From NCBI GenBank assembly GCA_022841475.1, contig JALHRJ010000034.1, positions 1 to 44,765 on the forward strand: a stretch of DNA of 44,765 nt, in the 5' to 3' direction. The position numbers were made by a program, and so were the translations under genes. Within the stretch, counting starts at the first letter, position 1, and every line of letters starts with the position of its first letter. Below the pieces are notes generated by a model. That model had not been told where the DNA came from, searched no databases, and saw only the letters and a program-made list of their open reading frames with translations. This document shows, one piece after another, positions 10,696 through 18,547 of this stretch. The stretch comes from Cyclobacteriaceae bacterium. Its GTDB lineage: Bacteria > Bacteroidota > Bacteroidia > Cytophagales > Cyclobacteriaceae.

Positions 10696-12603
10696 TTACA
10701 CCTTTCCATCAGGTTTATCTCTTACAATCAGCACGGGGATTTTTACCCGATGACGAACGGTATCTACCGTGGTACCAAAAATCAAATCTTTAAACCACTT
10801 ATGGCCATGGGCACCCATCACGAGCAGGTCAGCTTTAAACTCATCCACAATTTCAGGAATGATTTGTTTAGGGTTACCAAATCCAATCTTCATCTCCACT
10901 TTGTAACCGTGTTCCTTTAATTGATGTACATAATCTTTCAGAGCCAGCGAATCTTCACCTGATTCGTGGTCGGCAATCTCGCTTCCATACCACATGGCAC
11001 CTGCGGTTTCAACTACATGCACCAGTAAGTAATTAGCTTCTTTACCACCCTGTGCAGTGGCACTTCTTATTGTCAAGTTATCTACTGAACTGAAATCAAT
11101 CGTGATAGCAATTTGTTTATAAGCAGTTGAACCTAAATCCCGTAAAGGAGCGGCCGTTCCATGCGGTATTCGCGCCATCTTATCAGTTCTTCGCCTGTTT
11201 AACCAGGGTTTAAAGGTTATGTATAACAACAAGAGACCTGCGGCCAGGCAAATAGGGATAACAAAAGACCATACAATCCAGGCGTTATTACCTGCCTCGG
11301 TGATCCATACAGAGACTTCATTCATCACCAACTTTACATTTAATGAAACTATGATGATGGCTATCAACCAGGCTGCAATTCGCATCCAGAGTTTAATGGC
11401 AAATACCCCCATCTTTTCTTTGTCGCTGGTGAAATGGATGAGGGGGATAACAGCAAAGCCAAGTTGCAAACTCAACACCACCTGACTAAAGACCAGTAGT
11501 TCTCCGGTTTTACCCTCACCATACATCAGGATAACAATGTATGCCGGTATTATTGCGATCAAACGTGTTATCAATCTGCGCATCCAGGCGGCTATCCGTA
11601 AATTCAAATAGCCTTCCATCACTACCTGGCCCGCCAGCGTGCCGGTGATCGTTGAGCTTTGCCCCGCAGCAATTAAGGCAACTCCAAACAGGATAGAAGC
11701 CCACTCATTTCCCAGCATGGGTGATAAAAATTTGTAAGCATCCTGAATGTCGGATACTTCATACATGCCAGCCCGAAAAAATGTGGAAGCCGCCAAAATC
11801 AGAATGGCAGCATTTACAAAGAAGGCAGCATTCAGTGCAATGGTTGAATCAATGAGATTGTATTTAAGGGCACTCCAGATTCCGCGCTCGCTGGTATCTA
11901 TTCTTCGGGTTTGAACGAGTGAGGAGTGGAGGTAAAGATTATGGGGCATTACCGTAGCGCCAATTATCCCAATTGCAATGTATAGCGCAGCATCGGAGGG
12001 CAAGGAAGGTATAAATCCTTTGGCCAATTCACTCAGGTCGGGCCTGGCCCAGATCATTTCGAATAAAAAGGAGACGCCAATGATAGCTACGAGGGCAATG
12101 ATAAAGGCTTCGATTTTGCGCATGCCATAGCTTTGCAAAACGAGAATGATCAGGGTATCTAAAACAGTAAGCGTAACGCCCCAGATTAGCGGTAATCCAA
12201 ATAACAACTGAAGACCAATAGCCATACCTAATACTTCGGCCAGATCGGTTGCTGCAATCGCTATCTCGGCAAGAATCCATAAGGAGAAATTAACTACCGG
12301 ATGATAGGAGCTTCGGGATGCTTGTGCGAGGTCGAGTTGACGGACAACACCTAAGCGAGCACTCAGACTTTGAAGCAACAAAGCCATGAGGTTTGACATT
12401 AACAGCACCCAGATTAATTTATACCCAAACTGCGCACCCCCGGCAATGTCGGTGGCCCAGTTTCCAGGATCCATATACCCAACACTTACCAGATAGGCAG
12501 GACCCAGGAATGCAAATAGTTTTCTCCAGCCTTTGCGGTTGGTAACATCTACACTGGCATGAACTTCACTCAGGGATTTTCGTTGGATTTTACGCCCGCT
12601 CAT
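10696..12603 (-). CDS. Nramp (MntH-type) metal transporter fused to a universal stress domain
   Basis: A 635-residue inner-membrane protein. The first 480 residues or so are an Nramp transporter for Mn2+/Fe2+ coupled to protons: TM1 carries the metal-binding DPGN (45-48) and TM6 carries VMPHNLYLHS, whose methionine favours transition metals. After a basic linker, residues about 500-635 form a universal stress protein domain with the ATP-binding G-2x-G-9x-G-T pattern (GAHG ending at 600, then GTT at 610). I start at the ATG at 12603, one base after the regulator's stop. An ATG at 12666 would add 21 residues overlapping the regulator and has no family support. The operon position behind a DtxR-family repressor implies metal-controlled expression. 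The fused nucleotide-binding domain may gate transport; that is inference. Confidence 0.93.
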   Translation of the reverse strand: MSGRKIQRKSLSEVHASVDVTNRKGWRKLFAFLGPAYLVSVGYMDPGNWATDIAGGAQFGYKLIWVLLMSNLMALLLQSLSARLGVVRQLDLAQASRSSYHPVVNFSLWILAEIAIAATDLAEVLGMAIGLQLLFGLPLIWGVTLTVLDTLIILVLQSYGMRKIEAFIIALVAIIGVSFLFEMIWARPDLSELAKGFIPSLPSDAALYIAIGIIGATVMPHNLYLHSSLVQTRRIDTSERGIWSALKYNLIDSTIALNAAFFVNAAILILAASTFFRAGMYEVSDIQDAYKFLSPMLGNEWASILFGVALIAAGQSSTITGTLAGQVVMEGYLNLRIAAWMRRLITRLIAIIPAYIVILMYGEGKTGELLVFSQVVLSLQLGFAVIPLIHFTSDKEKMGVFAIKLWMRIAAWLIAIIIVSLNVKLVMNEVSVWITEAGNNAWIVWSFVIPICLAAGLLLLYITFKPWLNRRRTDKMARIPHGTAAPLRDLGSTAYKQIAITIDFSSVDNLTIRSATAQGGKEANYLLVHVVETAGAMWYGSEIADHESGEDSLALKDYVHQLKEHGYKVEMKIGFGNPKQIIPEIVDEFKADLLVMGAHGHKWFKDLIFGTTVDTVRHRVKIPVLIVRDKPDGKV

Positions 12604-12604
12604 A

Positions 12605-13258
12605 TTATTCAATAACCAGAATGTTTTGTGATACTTCTTTTGAAATAAAAATGCGATGGTCTTCAATTAAAATCTCCATCGAGTCATCATACTCTTCTTT
12701 CCCTATGATTTTGATTTTTATGCCCGGTTTAGCTCCAATCTTATCCAGATATTTCAGCAGGTTGGAATCAGAATCTTTAACCGCTGCAATTTTGCCCTGA
12801 TAGCCGATGGCTAACTGATCAATCGTTATTTGAGGTTGCACTTTCAATTTTCCCTTATGGTCGGGGATCGGATCTCCATGCGGATCTACTTTCGGAAAGC
12901 CTAAGAATTCATCCAGCTTTTCAATTAATCGCGGGGAATTAATATGCTCCAGTTGTTCGGCTACTTCATGAACTTCGTCCCAGGTGAACCCAAGTTTTTC
13001 TACCAGAAAGGTCTCCCATAGCCGGTGCTTGCGTATCACCATCAGAGCCTGGGCTTTTCCTTTCACCGTCACATTTACACCATAATATTTCTCATAGTTA
13101 ATTACCTCTTTGGCCGAGAGTTTTTTAATCATGTCCGTTACGGACGCTGCCTTCGTACTCATGGCTTCGGCCAGTTCATTGGTTAGTACAGCTTTGGAGC
13201 CACCATCCGATAAATGATAGATGGCTTTCAGGTAGTTTTCTTCCGTAAGGCTTAACAT
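12605..13258 (-). CDS. DtxR/MntR-family metal-dependent repressor
   Basis: A 217-residue regulator with an N-terminal winged helix (LTEENYLKAIYHLS ... STKAASVTDMIKKLSAKEVI), a metal-binding dimerisation domain (about 70-140, HRLWETFLVEKLGFTWDEVHEVAEQLEH) and a C-terminal FeoA/SH3-like domain (about 150-217). It is therefore the long DtxR/IdeR-like form rather than short MntR. It should repress metal uptake when Mn2+ or Fe2+ is abundant. I choose the ATG at 13258 because it yields the family-typical MLSLTEENYL start, and because an ATG at 13282 would lie in the predicted promoter box. It is immediately followed by the Nramp gene (1 base), its obvious target. Confidence 0.94.
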   Translation of the reverse strand: MLSLTEENYLKAIYHLSDGGSKAVLTNELAEAMSTKAASVTDMIKKLSAKEVINYEKYYGVNVTVKGKAQALMVIRKHRLWETFLVEKLGFTWDEVHEVAEQLEHINSPRLIEKLDEFLGFPKVDPHGDPIPDHKGKLKVQPQITIDQLAIGYQGKIAAVKDSDSNLLKYLDKIGAKPGIKIKIIGKEEYDDSMEILIEDHRIFISKEVSQNILVIE

Positions 13259-13279
13259 GCTTTTGCGGGTTGAAGTCCA

Positions 13280-13307
13280 CAAAAGTAAATATTTAGATGA
13301 GTCTAAA
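13280..13307 (-). promoter_or_regulatory. DtxR-family operator overlapping a Bacteroidota promoter
   Basis: Reading towards the regulator gene, a perfect 6-4-6 palindrome TTTAGACTCATCTAAA (13307-13292) is followed 4 bases later by TACTTTTG (13287-13280). The latter fits the Bacteroidota -7 consensus TAnnTTTG. A further half site TTTAGA occurs at 13314-13319, overlapping the stop of the glycosyltransferase gene. Palindromes of the TTTAG..CTAAA kind are typical for DtxR/MntR-family repressors. The position between the -33 and -7 regions suits autorepression of the regulator-transporter operon. Confidence 0.7.
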
Positions 13308-13314
13308 AAATAAT

Positions 13315-14424
13315 TTAGATTAAAATTTCTGCTACTTTATTAAGAAGCGCTGGTTCTTCTGAGGCCCATGTTACCTCACGTGGAGTTGATGTGTAGAAGC
13401 TGGAGTTCTTCATCTTTGCAAGCAAGGAAGGGAGCTCCACCTGGTTAATATCGAAGGATATCGCTGCTGAAAATGGCTCACAAATCTGCACCCAGAGTGG
13501 ATAGTCCTGTAAGAGAATAGGCAGACGACAAGCCAGGTATTCGTACAGTTTAGTGGGGATCCGGTTCTCTATATGATAAGAGGGTGGGTAGGCAATAATC
13601 CCAAAATCTGCTTGAGCAATGGCTGCAATTATTTCCTGATGAGGAACAAGCTGATCGCCACCAATCAGGTTTATGAAGGGATGAGTTTCAATCGCTTTTC
13701 TGATTTGAATTAAGGTGGGTTGCAACGCACAAAAGCCAATGATGGTAAGCTCTATTTTTGCATCAACCTCATGTAGTTTTTTAGCCAGTTCAATGGCATA
13801 AAAAACACCCGTACTTTCCGCCAGCGTTCCGCTAAATAATAACTTGGTTTTTTCTCCCGAGCCTGCCCGTTGAAACCCGGTTGGCACCTGCATTTTGTTT
13901 TCAACAATCACGTGTTTGTTTCTTAAAAATGTGAGTTCTTTTTCGAATGTTTTTTCAGCAAGAATGAACCCGTGAAAGAGAGGGGCCGCAAGCTTTTCTT
14001 TGAACCTAACCCAGCACGCAATTAAGAAACGAAATGGGGTTGGAAAGGCTTGGGTATGCAGAATATTCCGCCAGTAATTTTCCCGAATATCATAGATAAT
14101 TTTGCCACCAAAGAATATTCTGTTTAGGATACCAACTATCAGTAATTCATGGGTATTAACTATCAATAGATCAGGTTTTACTTTAAATAGTATTTTCAAT
14201 ACTTGCCAGGGAGCTATAAGCCGCCCCAGACTAATTCTTTTGAAAGGATTTAACGAAAATTGTGTGATGTTTTGATCCCTGGTAAGGGTCGCTTTTGTAG
14301 GATATCCAATAACAAAAATCTGATAGTTGCTTACCCCCGAAAGTGACACGGCCATCTTCTCAAACATGCGGGTATCATCAACCGGTTTGAGTATAGAGGC
14401 AAGGACTATTCTTTGTTTTTTCAT
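13315..14424 (-). CDS. Glycosyltransferase, GT4-like
   Basis: A 369-residue two-domain glycosyltransferase of the GT-B fold. The N-terminal domain starts QRIVLASILKPVDDTRMFEK, typical of group 1 enzymes. The C-terminal domain has the sugar-nucleotide-binding region KTKLLFSGTLAESTGVFYAIELAKKL and the acidic motif ENRIPTKLYEYLACRLPIL. There is no membrane segment. Acceptor and sugar cannot be told from sequence, and it is not inside a polysaccharide cluster. Its start is only 32 bases from divergent dapD. Its stop overlaps the outer half site of the regulator's operator. Confidence 0.85.
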   Translation of the reverse strand: MKKQRIVLASILKPVDDTRMFEKMAVSLSGVSNYQIFVIGYPTKATLTRDQNITQFSLNPFKRISLGRLIAPWQVLKILFKVKPDLLIVNTHELLIVGILNRIFFGGKIIYDIRENYWRNILHTQAFPTPFRFLIACWVRFKEKLAAPLFHGFILAEKTFEKELTFLRNKHVIVENKMQVPTGFQRAGSGEKTKLLFSGTLAESTGVFYAIELAKKLHEVDAKIELTIIGFCALQPTLIQIRKAIETHPFINLIGGDQLVPHQEIIAAIAQADFGIIAYPPSYHIENRIPTKLYEYLACRLPILLQDYPLWVQICEPFSAAISFDINQVELPSLLAKMKNSSFYTSTPREVTWASEEPALLNKVAEILI

Positions 14425-14456
14425 TTATTGCAAGCCGGTTTAAAAATAGGATATAA

Positions 14457-15269
14457 ATGGAACTGAAAGAATTAATTGAAAACACGTGGTTGGATCGCGA
14501 ATTATTGAAGTCGGCTGAAAGCCAAAATGCGGTGCGGGAAGTGGTGGCTTTATTAGACAAAGGAAAGCTTCGGGTAGCCGAACCTGATGGTGACAATTGG
14601 AAGGTTAATGAGTGGATCAAGAAAGCTGTGATTATGTATTTCCCGATCCAGCAAATGGAGGTTATAGAAGTGGGTCCGTTTGAGTTTCATGATAAGATTG
14701 CGCTTAAGAAAGATTATAAAAATCTGGGAGTTCGGGTGGTGCCACATGCCATTGCGCGGTACGGATCGTTTGTAAATCGCGGGGTTATTCTAATGCCTTC
14801 GTATGTAAACATTGGAGCAAATGTAGATGAAGGAACAATGGTCGATACCTGGGCCACGGTAGGAAGCTGCGCGCAGGTTGGTAAAAATGTTCATTTAAGT
14901 GGTGGTGTTGGTTTAGGTGGGGTACTGGAACCCGTGCAGGCTGCACCTGTAATTATTGAAGACAATGTGTTTGTTGGCTCAAGATGTATTGTGGTAGAGG
15001 GGGTTCGGGTAGGGCGAGAAGCTGTATTAGGTGCCAATGTTGTACTCACTGCTAGCTCTAAGATTATTGATGTTACGGGTGATAAGCCTGTGGAGTATAA
15101 AGGATTCGTTCCGCCAAGATCTGTTGTTATACCAGGTACCGTACCCAAACAGTTTCCGGCAGGAGAATACCAGGTTCCTTGTGCTTTGATTATCGGCACA
15201 CGCAAAGAAAGTACAGACAAAAAGACTTCTTTGAATGATGCCTTACGCGAAAATAATGTTTCCGTGTAG
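14457..15269 (+). CDS. dapD: 2,3,4,5-tetrahydropyridine-2,6-dicarboxylate N-succinyltransferase
   Basis: A 270-residue trimeric left-handed beta-helix acyltransferase that succinylates tetrahydrodipicolinate, which commits the cell to the succinylase branch of diaminopimelate synthesis. The N-terminal helical domain (1-100) is followed by hexapeptide repeats (about 105-220, with GVILMPSYVNIGANVDEGTMVDT and VGSCAQVGKNVHLSGG) and a short C-terminal beta domain. Length is standard. It is divergent from the glycosyltransferase with only 32 bases between starts, so its promoter must reach into that gene. Confidence 0.97.
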   Translation: MELKELIENTWLDRELLKSAESQNAVREVVALLDKGKLRVAEPDGDNWKVNEWIKKAVIMYFPIQQMEVIEVGPFEFHDKIALKKDYKNLGVRVVPHAIARYGSFVNRGVILMPSYVNIGANVDEGTMVDTWATVGSCAQVGKNVHLSGGVGLGGVLEPVQAAPVIIEDNVFVGSRCIVVEGVRVGREAVLGANVVLTASSKIIDVTGDKPVEYKGFVPPRSVVIPGTVPKQFPAGEYQVPCALIIGTRKESTDKKTSLNDALRENNVSV

Positions 15270-15371
15270 TGTATTAACCTTCAACATTTATTTCGTTTTA
15301 GACATGGATTTGCTGATTTATCACCTTGGCATATGCTTTGTCCTTACCCCATCAAGGTTTAACTTTGAACT

Positions 15372-16187
15372 ATGAAGATCTTTCTTAAAAGTCTTGCGCT
15401 TTTTGTTCTGCTCTCTTCTTTTACGGGTGGAGCAAGAAAGGATTTCATCGCGCTAAAGAACACAAGTTTTGGTACGGGAGAGGTACTTGAATACCGGGTG
15501 AACTTTGGCTTTTTTACAGTAGGCAAGGCATCAACGGTGATAGAAAAGAAAATCTTTCACATGAACTCCCGTCCATGTTATAAGGTGGACGCATTTGGCG
15601 AAACACTGGGTTTTGTTTCGTGGATAACCAAAGTCAACGATCAATGGGGCGCCTATATAGATACCGCTGCGCTTGTTACCCATGTGTCGTATCGTAAAAT
15701 CAGAGAAGGAAATTATCGCAAAGACGAGATTATCACCTACGATCATGATAAACTTCAAGCAGAGGTAAAAGTATTGAACAAAGAAACCGGAGCATATGGG
15801 GAGCCAAAGTATTACAAGACTCCTGATAATGTGCGCGATATGGTAGCCGGCTTTATGTACCTGCGCGTGATTGATTTTGATAAATATAAAAAAGGCGATA
15901 CCCTGGCTATCTCAGGCTTCTTTGAAGACACGCCCTATAACATGAAGATAATTTATGCCGGCAAGGATAATGTGAGCACTAAAATCGGCAAAATACCTTG
16001 CCATAAATTGGTGCCCGTGATGCCTGATAATAAACTCTTCGATGGTGAAAATTCCATTACCTGCTGGATTTCCAATGATGGCAACAAAATACCCATTAAA
16101 ATACAAGCTAAAATGTTTATTGGAAGCACAGGCATTGAGCTTGTGGGCTTTAAAGGTTTGCGAAATCAACTGAAGATTGTACAATAA
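15372..16187 (+). CDS. Secreted DUF3108 family protein
   Basis: A 271-residue protein with a cleavable N-terminal signal (about residues 1-21) and one DUF3108 domain, beginning FGTGEVLEYRVNFGFFTVGKAS and ending in VGFKGLRNQLKIVQ. The predicted fold is an all-beta envelope domain related to lipid-handling barrels, but no function is established. The YRVNFGFFTVG and DTPYNMKIIYAGKDNV segments are typical of the Bacteroidota branch. It lies 100 bases after dapD and 73 before mscL on the same strand. No catalytic motif is seen. Confidence 0.86.
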   Translation: MKIFLKSLALFVLLSSFTGGARKDFIALKNTSFGTGEVLEYRVNFGFFTVGKASTVIEKKIFHMNSRPCYKVDAFGETLGFVSWITKVNDQWGAYIDTAALVTHVSYRKIREGNYRKDEIITYDHDKLQAEVKVLNKETGAYGEPKYYKTPDNVRDMVAGFMYLRVIDFDKYKKGDTLAISGFFEDTPYNMKIIYAGKDNVSTKIGKIPCHKLVPVMPDNKLFDGENSITCWISNDGNKIPIKIQAKMFIGSTGIELVGFKGLRNQLKIVQ

Positions 16188-16260
16188 GTCACAGCCACAC
16201 ACAGGCTTATTAATTACTTTTTTTATTTTCGTGCATTACCTAACCTAAATTTTTAAATCT

Positions 16261-16638
16261 ATGTTAAAAGAATTCAAAGCCTTTGCAATGCGGGGCAATG
16301 TGGTTGACCTTGCCGTAGGCGTTATTATTGGTGGTGCCTTTGGAAAAATTGTGGGCTCGTTCATTGACGATGTTATTACGCCACTCGCATTAAAACCAGC
16401 CTTGGAAGCCGCGAATCTGACCGAACTTGCTGAGCTTACGGTTTTTGGAACTGTCAAGTATGGTAATTTTTTGTCAGCAGTAATCAATTTTGTTATTGTT
16501 GCTTTTGTGTTATTCCTGATCATTAAAGGGATGAATGCAGCCACCAAGAAAAAGGAAGGATTGCCCCCTTCTGCGCCTCCGCCTCCACCTGCAGATATTA
16601 TTTTGCTTACCGAGATCCGCGATTTGTTAAAAAAGTAA
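16261..16638 (+). CDS. mscL: Large-conductance mechanosensitive channel
   Basis: A 125-residue inner-membrane channel that opens under membrane tension to protect against osmotic downshock. The N-terminal amphipathic helix and TM1 are seen in FKAFAMRGNVVDLAVGVIIGG, with the gate region GAFGKIVGSFIDDVI. TM2 is NFVIVAFVLFLIIKGMN. The C-terminal part has a proline run (PPPPP) before the cytoplasmic helix TEIRDLLKK. A clear bidirectional terminator follows. Confidence 0.97.
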   Translation: MLKEFKAFAMRGNVVDLAVGVIIGGAFGKIVGSFIDDVITPLALKPALEAANLTELAELTVFGTVKYGNFLSAVINFVIVAFVLFLIIKGMNAATKKKEGLPPSAPPPPPADIILLTEIRDLLKK

Positions 16639-16654
16639 TCGCTAGCATGTTGTA

Positions 16655-16687
16655 TAAAAAAAGGAGAGCGACCAACTCTCCTTTTTT
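16655..16687. terminator. Bidirectional terminator between mscL and hbd
   Basis: GGAGAG/CTCTCC stem with a seven-base loop, flanked by A7 on the left and T6 on the right. It can end mscL (plus) and the hydroxyacyl-CoA dehydrogenase (minus). Confidence 0.9.
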
Positions 16688-16730
16688 ATGTTCTGGAAAT
16701 GTTTAGCAAACATCCTTCCGCTACCTGATT

Positions 16731-17621
16731 TTATTTTCTAAAACGTTCTGCTACAACTAACTCTTTGCTTCCTGCCTTATACTGATAAAATCCACTGCCG
16801 CTTTTCACTCCTTTGTGTCCTGCCTGTACCATATTCACTAATAAAGGGCATGGTGCATACTTAGGATTTCCAAAGCCATCATACAATACATGGAGGATTG
16901 AGAGACAAACATCCAGCCCAATAAAGTCTGCCAATTGCAGCGGGCCCATCGGATGGGCCATACCTAATTTCATTACCGTGTCGATCTCTTCCACACCGGC
17001 AACATTTTCGTAAAGAGTATAAATTGCTTCATTGATCATGGGCATCAATAAGCGATTGGCCACAAAGCCCGGGTAATCGTTTACTTCTACCGGAATCTTC
17101 TCAAGCTTTTTAGCCAATTCCATAATTTGTAAAGTCACGGCATCACTGGTTCTGTAGCCGCGGATTACCTCCACCAGTTTCATTACCGGCACCGGGTTCA
17201 TAAAGTGCATCCCAATCACCTGGTCCGGACCTTTGGTGACGGAGGCAATTTTGGTGATTGAAATTGATGAGGTGTTGGTAGCCAGAATAGTTTCTGGTTT
17301 TGTACTCTCATCAATTTCTTTAAAAATCTTTAGTTTAAGATCAATATTCTCAGTGGCTGCTTCAATCACTAAATCCGCATCGCGGACGCCTTCTTTTAAA
17401 AAAGTAGTCGTAGTGAGATTGCTCAACGCTTTCTTTTTATTTTCATCAGAAAGAATCCCTTTTTCCACCTGCCGGCTTAGATTTTTATCTATGGTTACAA
17501 CGGCCTTTTTCAGTGCTTCTTCTGAGATATCAATCAGGCTTACCGGGTAGCCGTATTGTGCAAACACATGTGCAATACCATTTCCCATAGTACCCGAACC
17601 AACCACGGCAATATTTTTCAT
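16731..17621 (-). CDS. hbd: 3-hydroxybutyryl-CoA dehydrogenase
   Basis: A 296-residue NAD(P)-dependent short 3-hydroxyacyl-CoA dehydrogenase (stand-alone, not the multidomain FadB form). The Rossmann motif is G8-S-G10-TM-G13. The catalytic histidine is H139 in GMHFMNPVPVMKLVEVI, followed by the glutamate of VEV. The second domain begins NDYPGFVANRLLMPMINEA. It interconverts 3-hydroxybutyryl-CoA and acetoacetyl-CoA, in butyrate-type metabolism, beta-oxidation or phenylacetate degradation; no neighbour decides which. It is divergent from the membrane protein gene at 17654. Confidence 0.94.
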   Translation of the reverse strand: MKNIAVVGSGTMGNGIAHVFAQYGYPVSLIDISEEALKKAVVTIDKNLSRQVEKGILSDENKKKALSNLTTTTFLKEGVRDADLVIEAATENIDLKLKIFKEIDESTKPETILATNTSSISITKIASVTKGPDQVIGMHFMNPVPVMKLVEVIRGYRTSDAVTLQIMELAKKLEKIPVEVNDYPGFVANRLLMPMINEAIYTLYENVAGVEEIDTVMKLGMAHPMGPLQLADFIGLDVCLSILHVLYDGFGNPKYAPCPLLVNMVQAGHKGVKSGSGFYQYKAGSKELVVAERFRK

Positions 17622-17653
17622 AGAATGTGTATCTTAAACTTTTGGTAAAGATA

Positions 17654-18163
17654 ATGGCAGAATTGAAAAGTCAACGAATCAAAAGTCTATCAACCCGCTA
17701 CCTGGGGTTTTATAAGAATAGCGTGCTGGTAATTCTGGTTGGAGTTATAGTTTTTCTGATTTATGGCAATATTGAATCCTATCGTGAGTCCGGAAGACTT
17801 TTTATTAATTCCTGGTTTGTCTCGGGTTATATTTTCTTTTTTATCTATCTCTGGTTTCGAATGAACCGCAACGTTCATCGGGTAGAATTTGATGATGACT
17901 ATCTCTACGTAATTCAAAAAAAGCGGGATATCCTGATTCCATTGGAAAATATTAAAGAGGTAGACATTAAAACCTTGGGCGGTGTTTATGAAGTTGAGTT
18001 GTATGCTGCGGAACAGCTGGGCAAAAAATTCTATTTTAAACCTTCCTTATTGTATCCGTTCAATTACAAAAAGAAAGATGACCAAGTGAATATTTTACGA
18101 AGGAACATCAATCGGGCCCAACAGCGAAAGCAGCATTTTCAGGCCAACGCGCTACATAGTTGA
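17654..18163 (+). CDS. Two-TM membrane protein of unknown function
   Basis: A 169-residue protein with two membrane segments (about 22-40 and 53-70) and a cytosolic C-terminal domain. That domain starts VHRVEFDDDYLYVIQKKRDILIPLENIKEVDI and resembles the bacterial PH-like strands that follow paired TM helices in many small membrane proteins. The tail is basic and polar (NRAQQRKQHFQ). I start at the ATG at 17654. The in-frame ATG at 17627 would leave just 5 bases to the divergent hbd start and add a hydrophilic stub. Function is not recognised. Confidence 0.75.
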   Translation: MAELKSQRIKSLSTRYLGFYKNSVLVILVGVIVFLIYGNIESYRESGRLFINSWFVSGYIFFFIYLWFRMNRNVHRVEFDDDYLYVIQKKRDILIPLENIKEVDIKTLGGVYEVELYAAEQLGKKFYFKPSLLYPFNYKKKDDQVNILRRNINRAQQRKQHFQANALHS

Positions 18164-18169
18164 ATAGAA

Positions 18170-18547
18170 TTACTTCAACGTTTCGATAGAAACTTCTTTA
18201 GCCATGCCCATAGCATTAAAACGCAAAATCAATTGCTGGTTTATAAAGGTAGAATCACAGGACTTACCCGGCTCCAGATCGTAGTAATAAAACTTTTGAT
18301 TGCGTTTATATAACTCGTTGCGATCGGGGCGACCTAGAATTTTAATGATGTCACCCTCAGAAAGTCCCTTTAGTTCGTCTTTCTGTTGTGTAAGCTCTGT
18401 CAAAAATGAAGAGCGAATTTGCTTGCAACCGTTTTTATCTTCTTTCCATTGCGCCAGATCGATGGGACTAAGATCGGGAAGTGGTTTCCCACAGGAAAAA
18501 ACTAAACAAACGACACTAAGCAACAGCCATTTTCTCATTACGCGCAT
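18170..18547 (-). CDS. Small lipoprotein with BamE/SmpA-like segment
   Basis: A 125-residue predicted lipoprotein. The signal has the lipobox LVFSC with the lipid-accepting cysteine at C19. The mature part includes GLSEGDIIKILGRPDRNELYKRNQKFYYYDL, which fits the alpha-alpha-beta pattern of BamE/SmpA-like domains (a turn of the G-xP type followed by aromatic strands). Identity as BamE itself is not supported. The start overlaps the 3' end of the upstream hydroxylase gene by 32 bases (or 23 from the ATG at codon 4), indicating translational coupling. Confidence 0.8.
   Translation of the reverse strand: MRVMRKWLLLSVVCLVFSCGKPLPDLSPIDLAQWKEDKNGCKQIRSSFLTELTQQKDELKGLSEGDIIKILGRPDRNELYKRNQKFYYYDLEPGKSCDSTFINQQLILRFNAMGMAKEVSIETLK

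Noticed and set aside
12604..12666. Upstream ATG extending the Nramp protein into the regulator gene
   Set aside because: It overlaps the regulator by 62 bases and adds residues without family support; MSGRK at 12603 follows the stop by one base.
13259..13282. Upstream ATG for the DtxR-family gene
   Set aside because: It would lie within the predicted -7 box; the ATG at 13258 gives the typical LTEENYLKAIY start.
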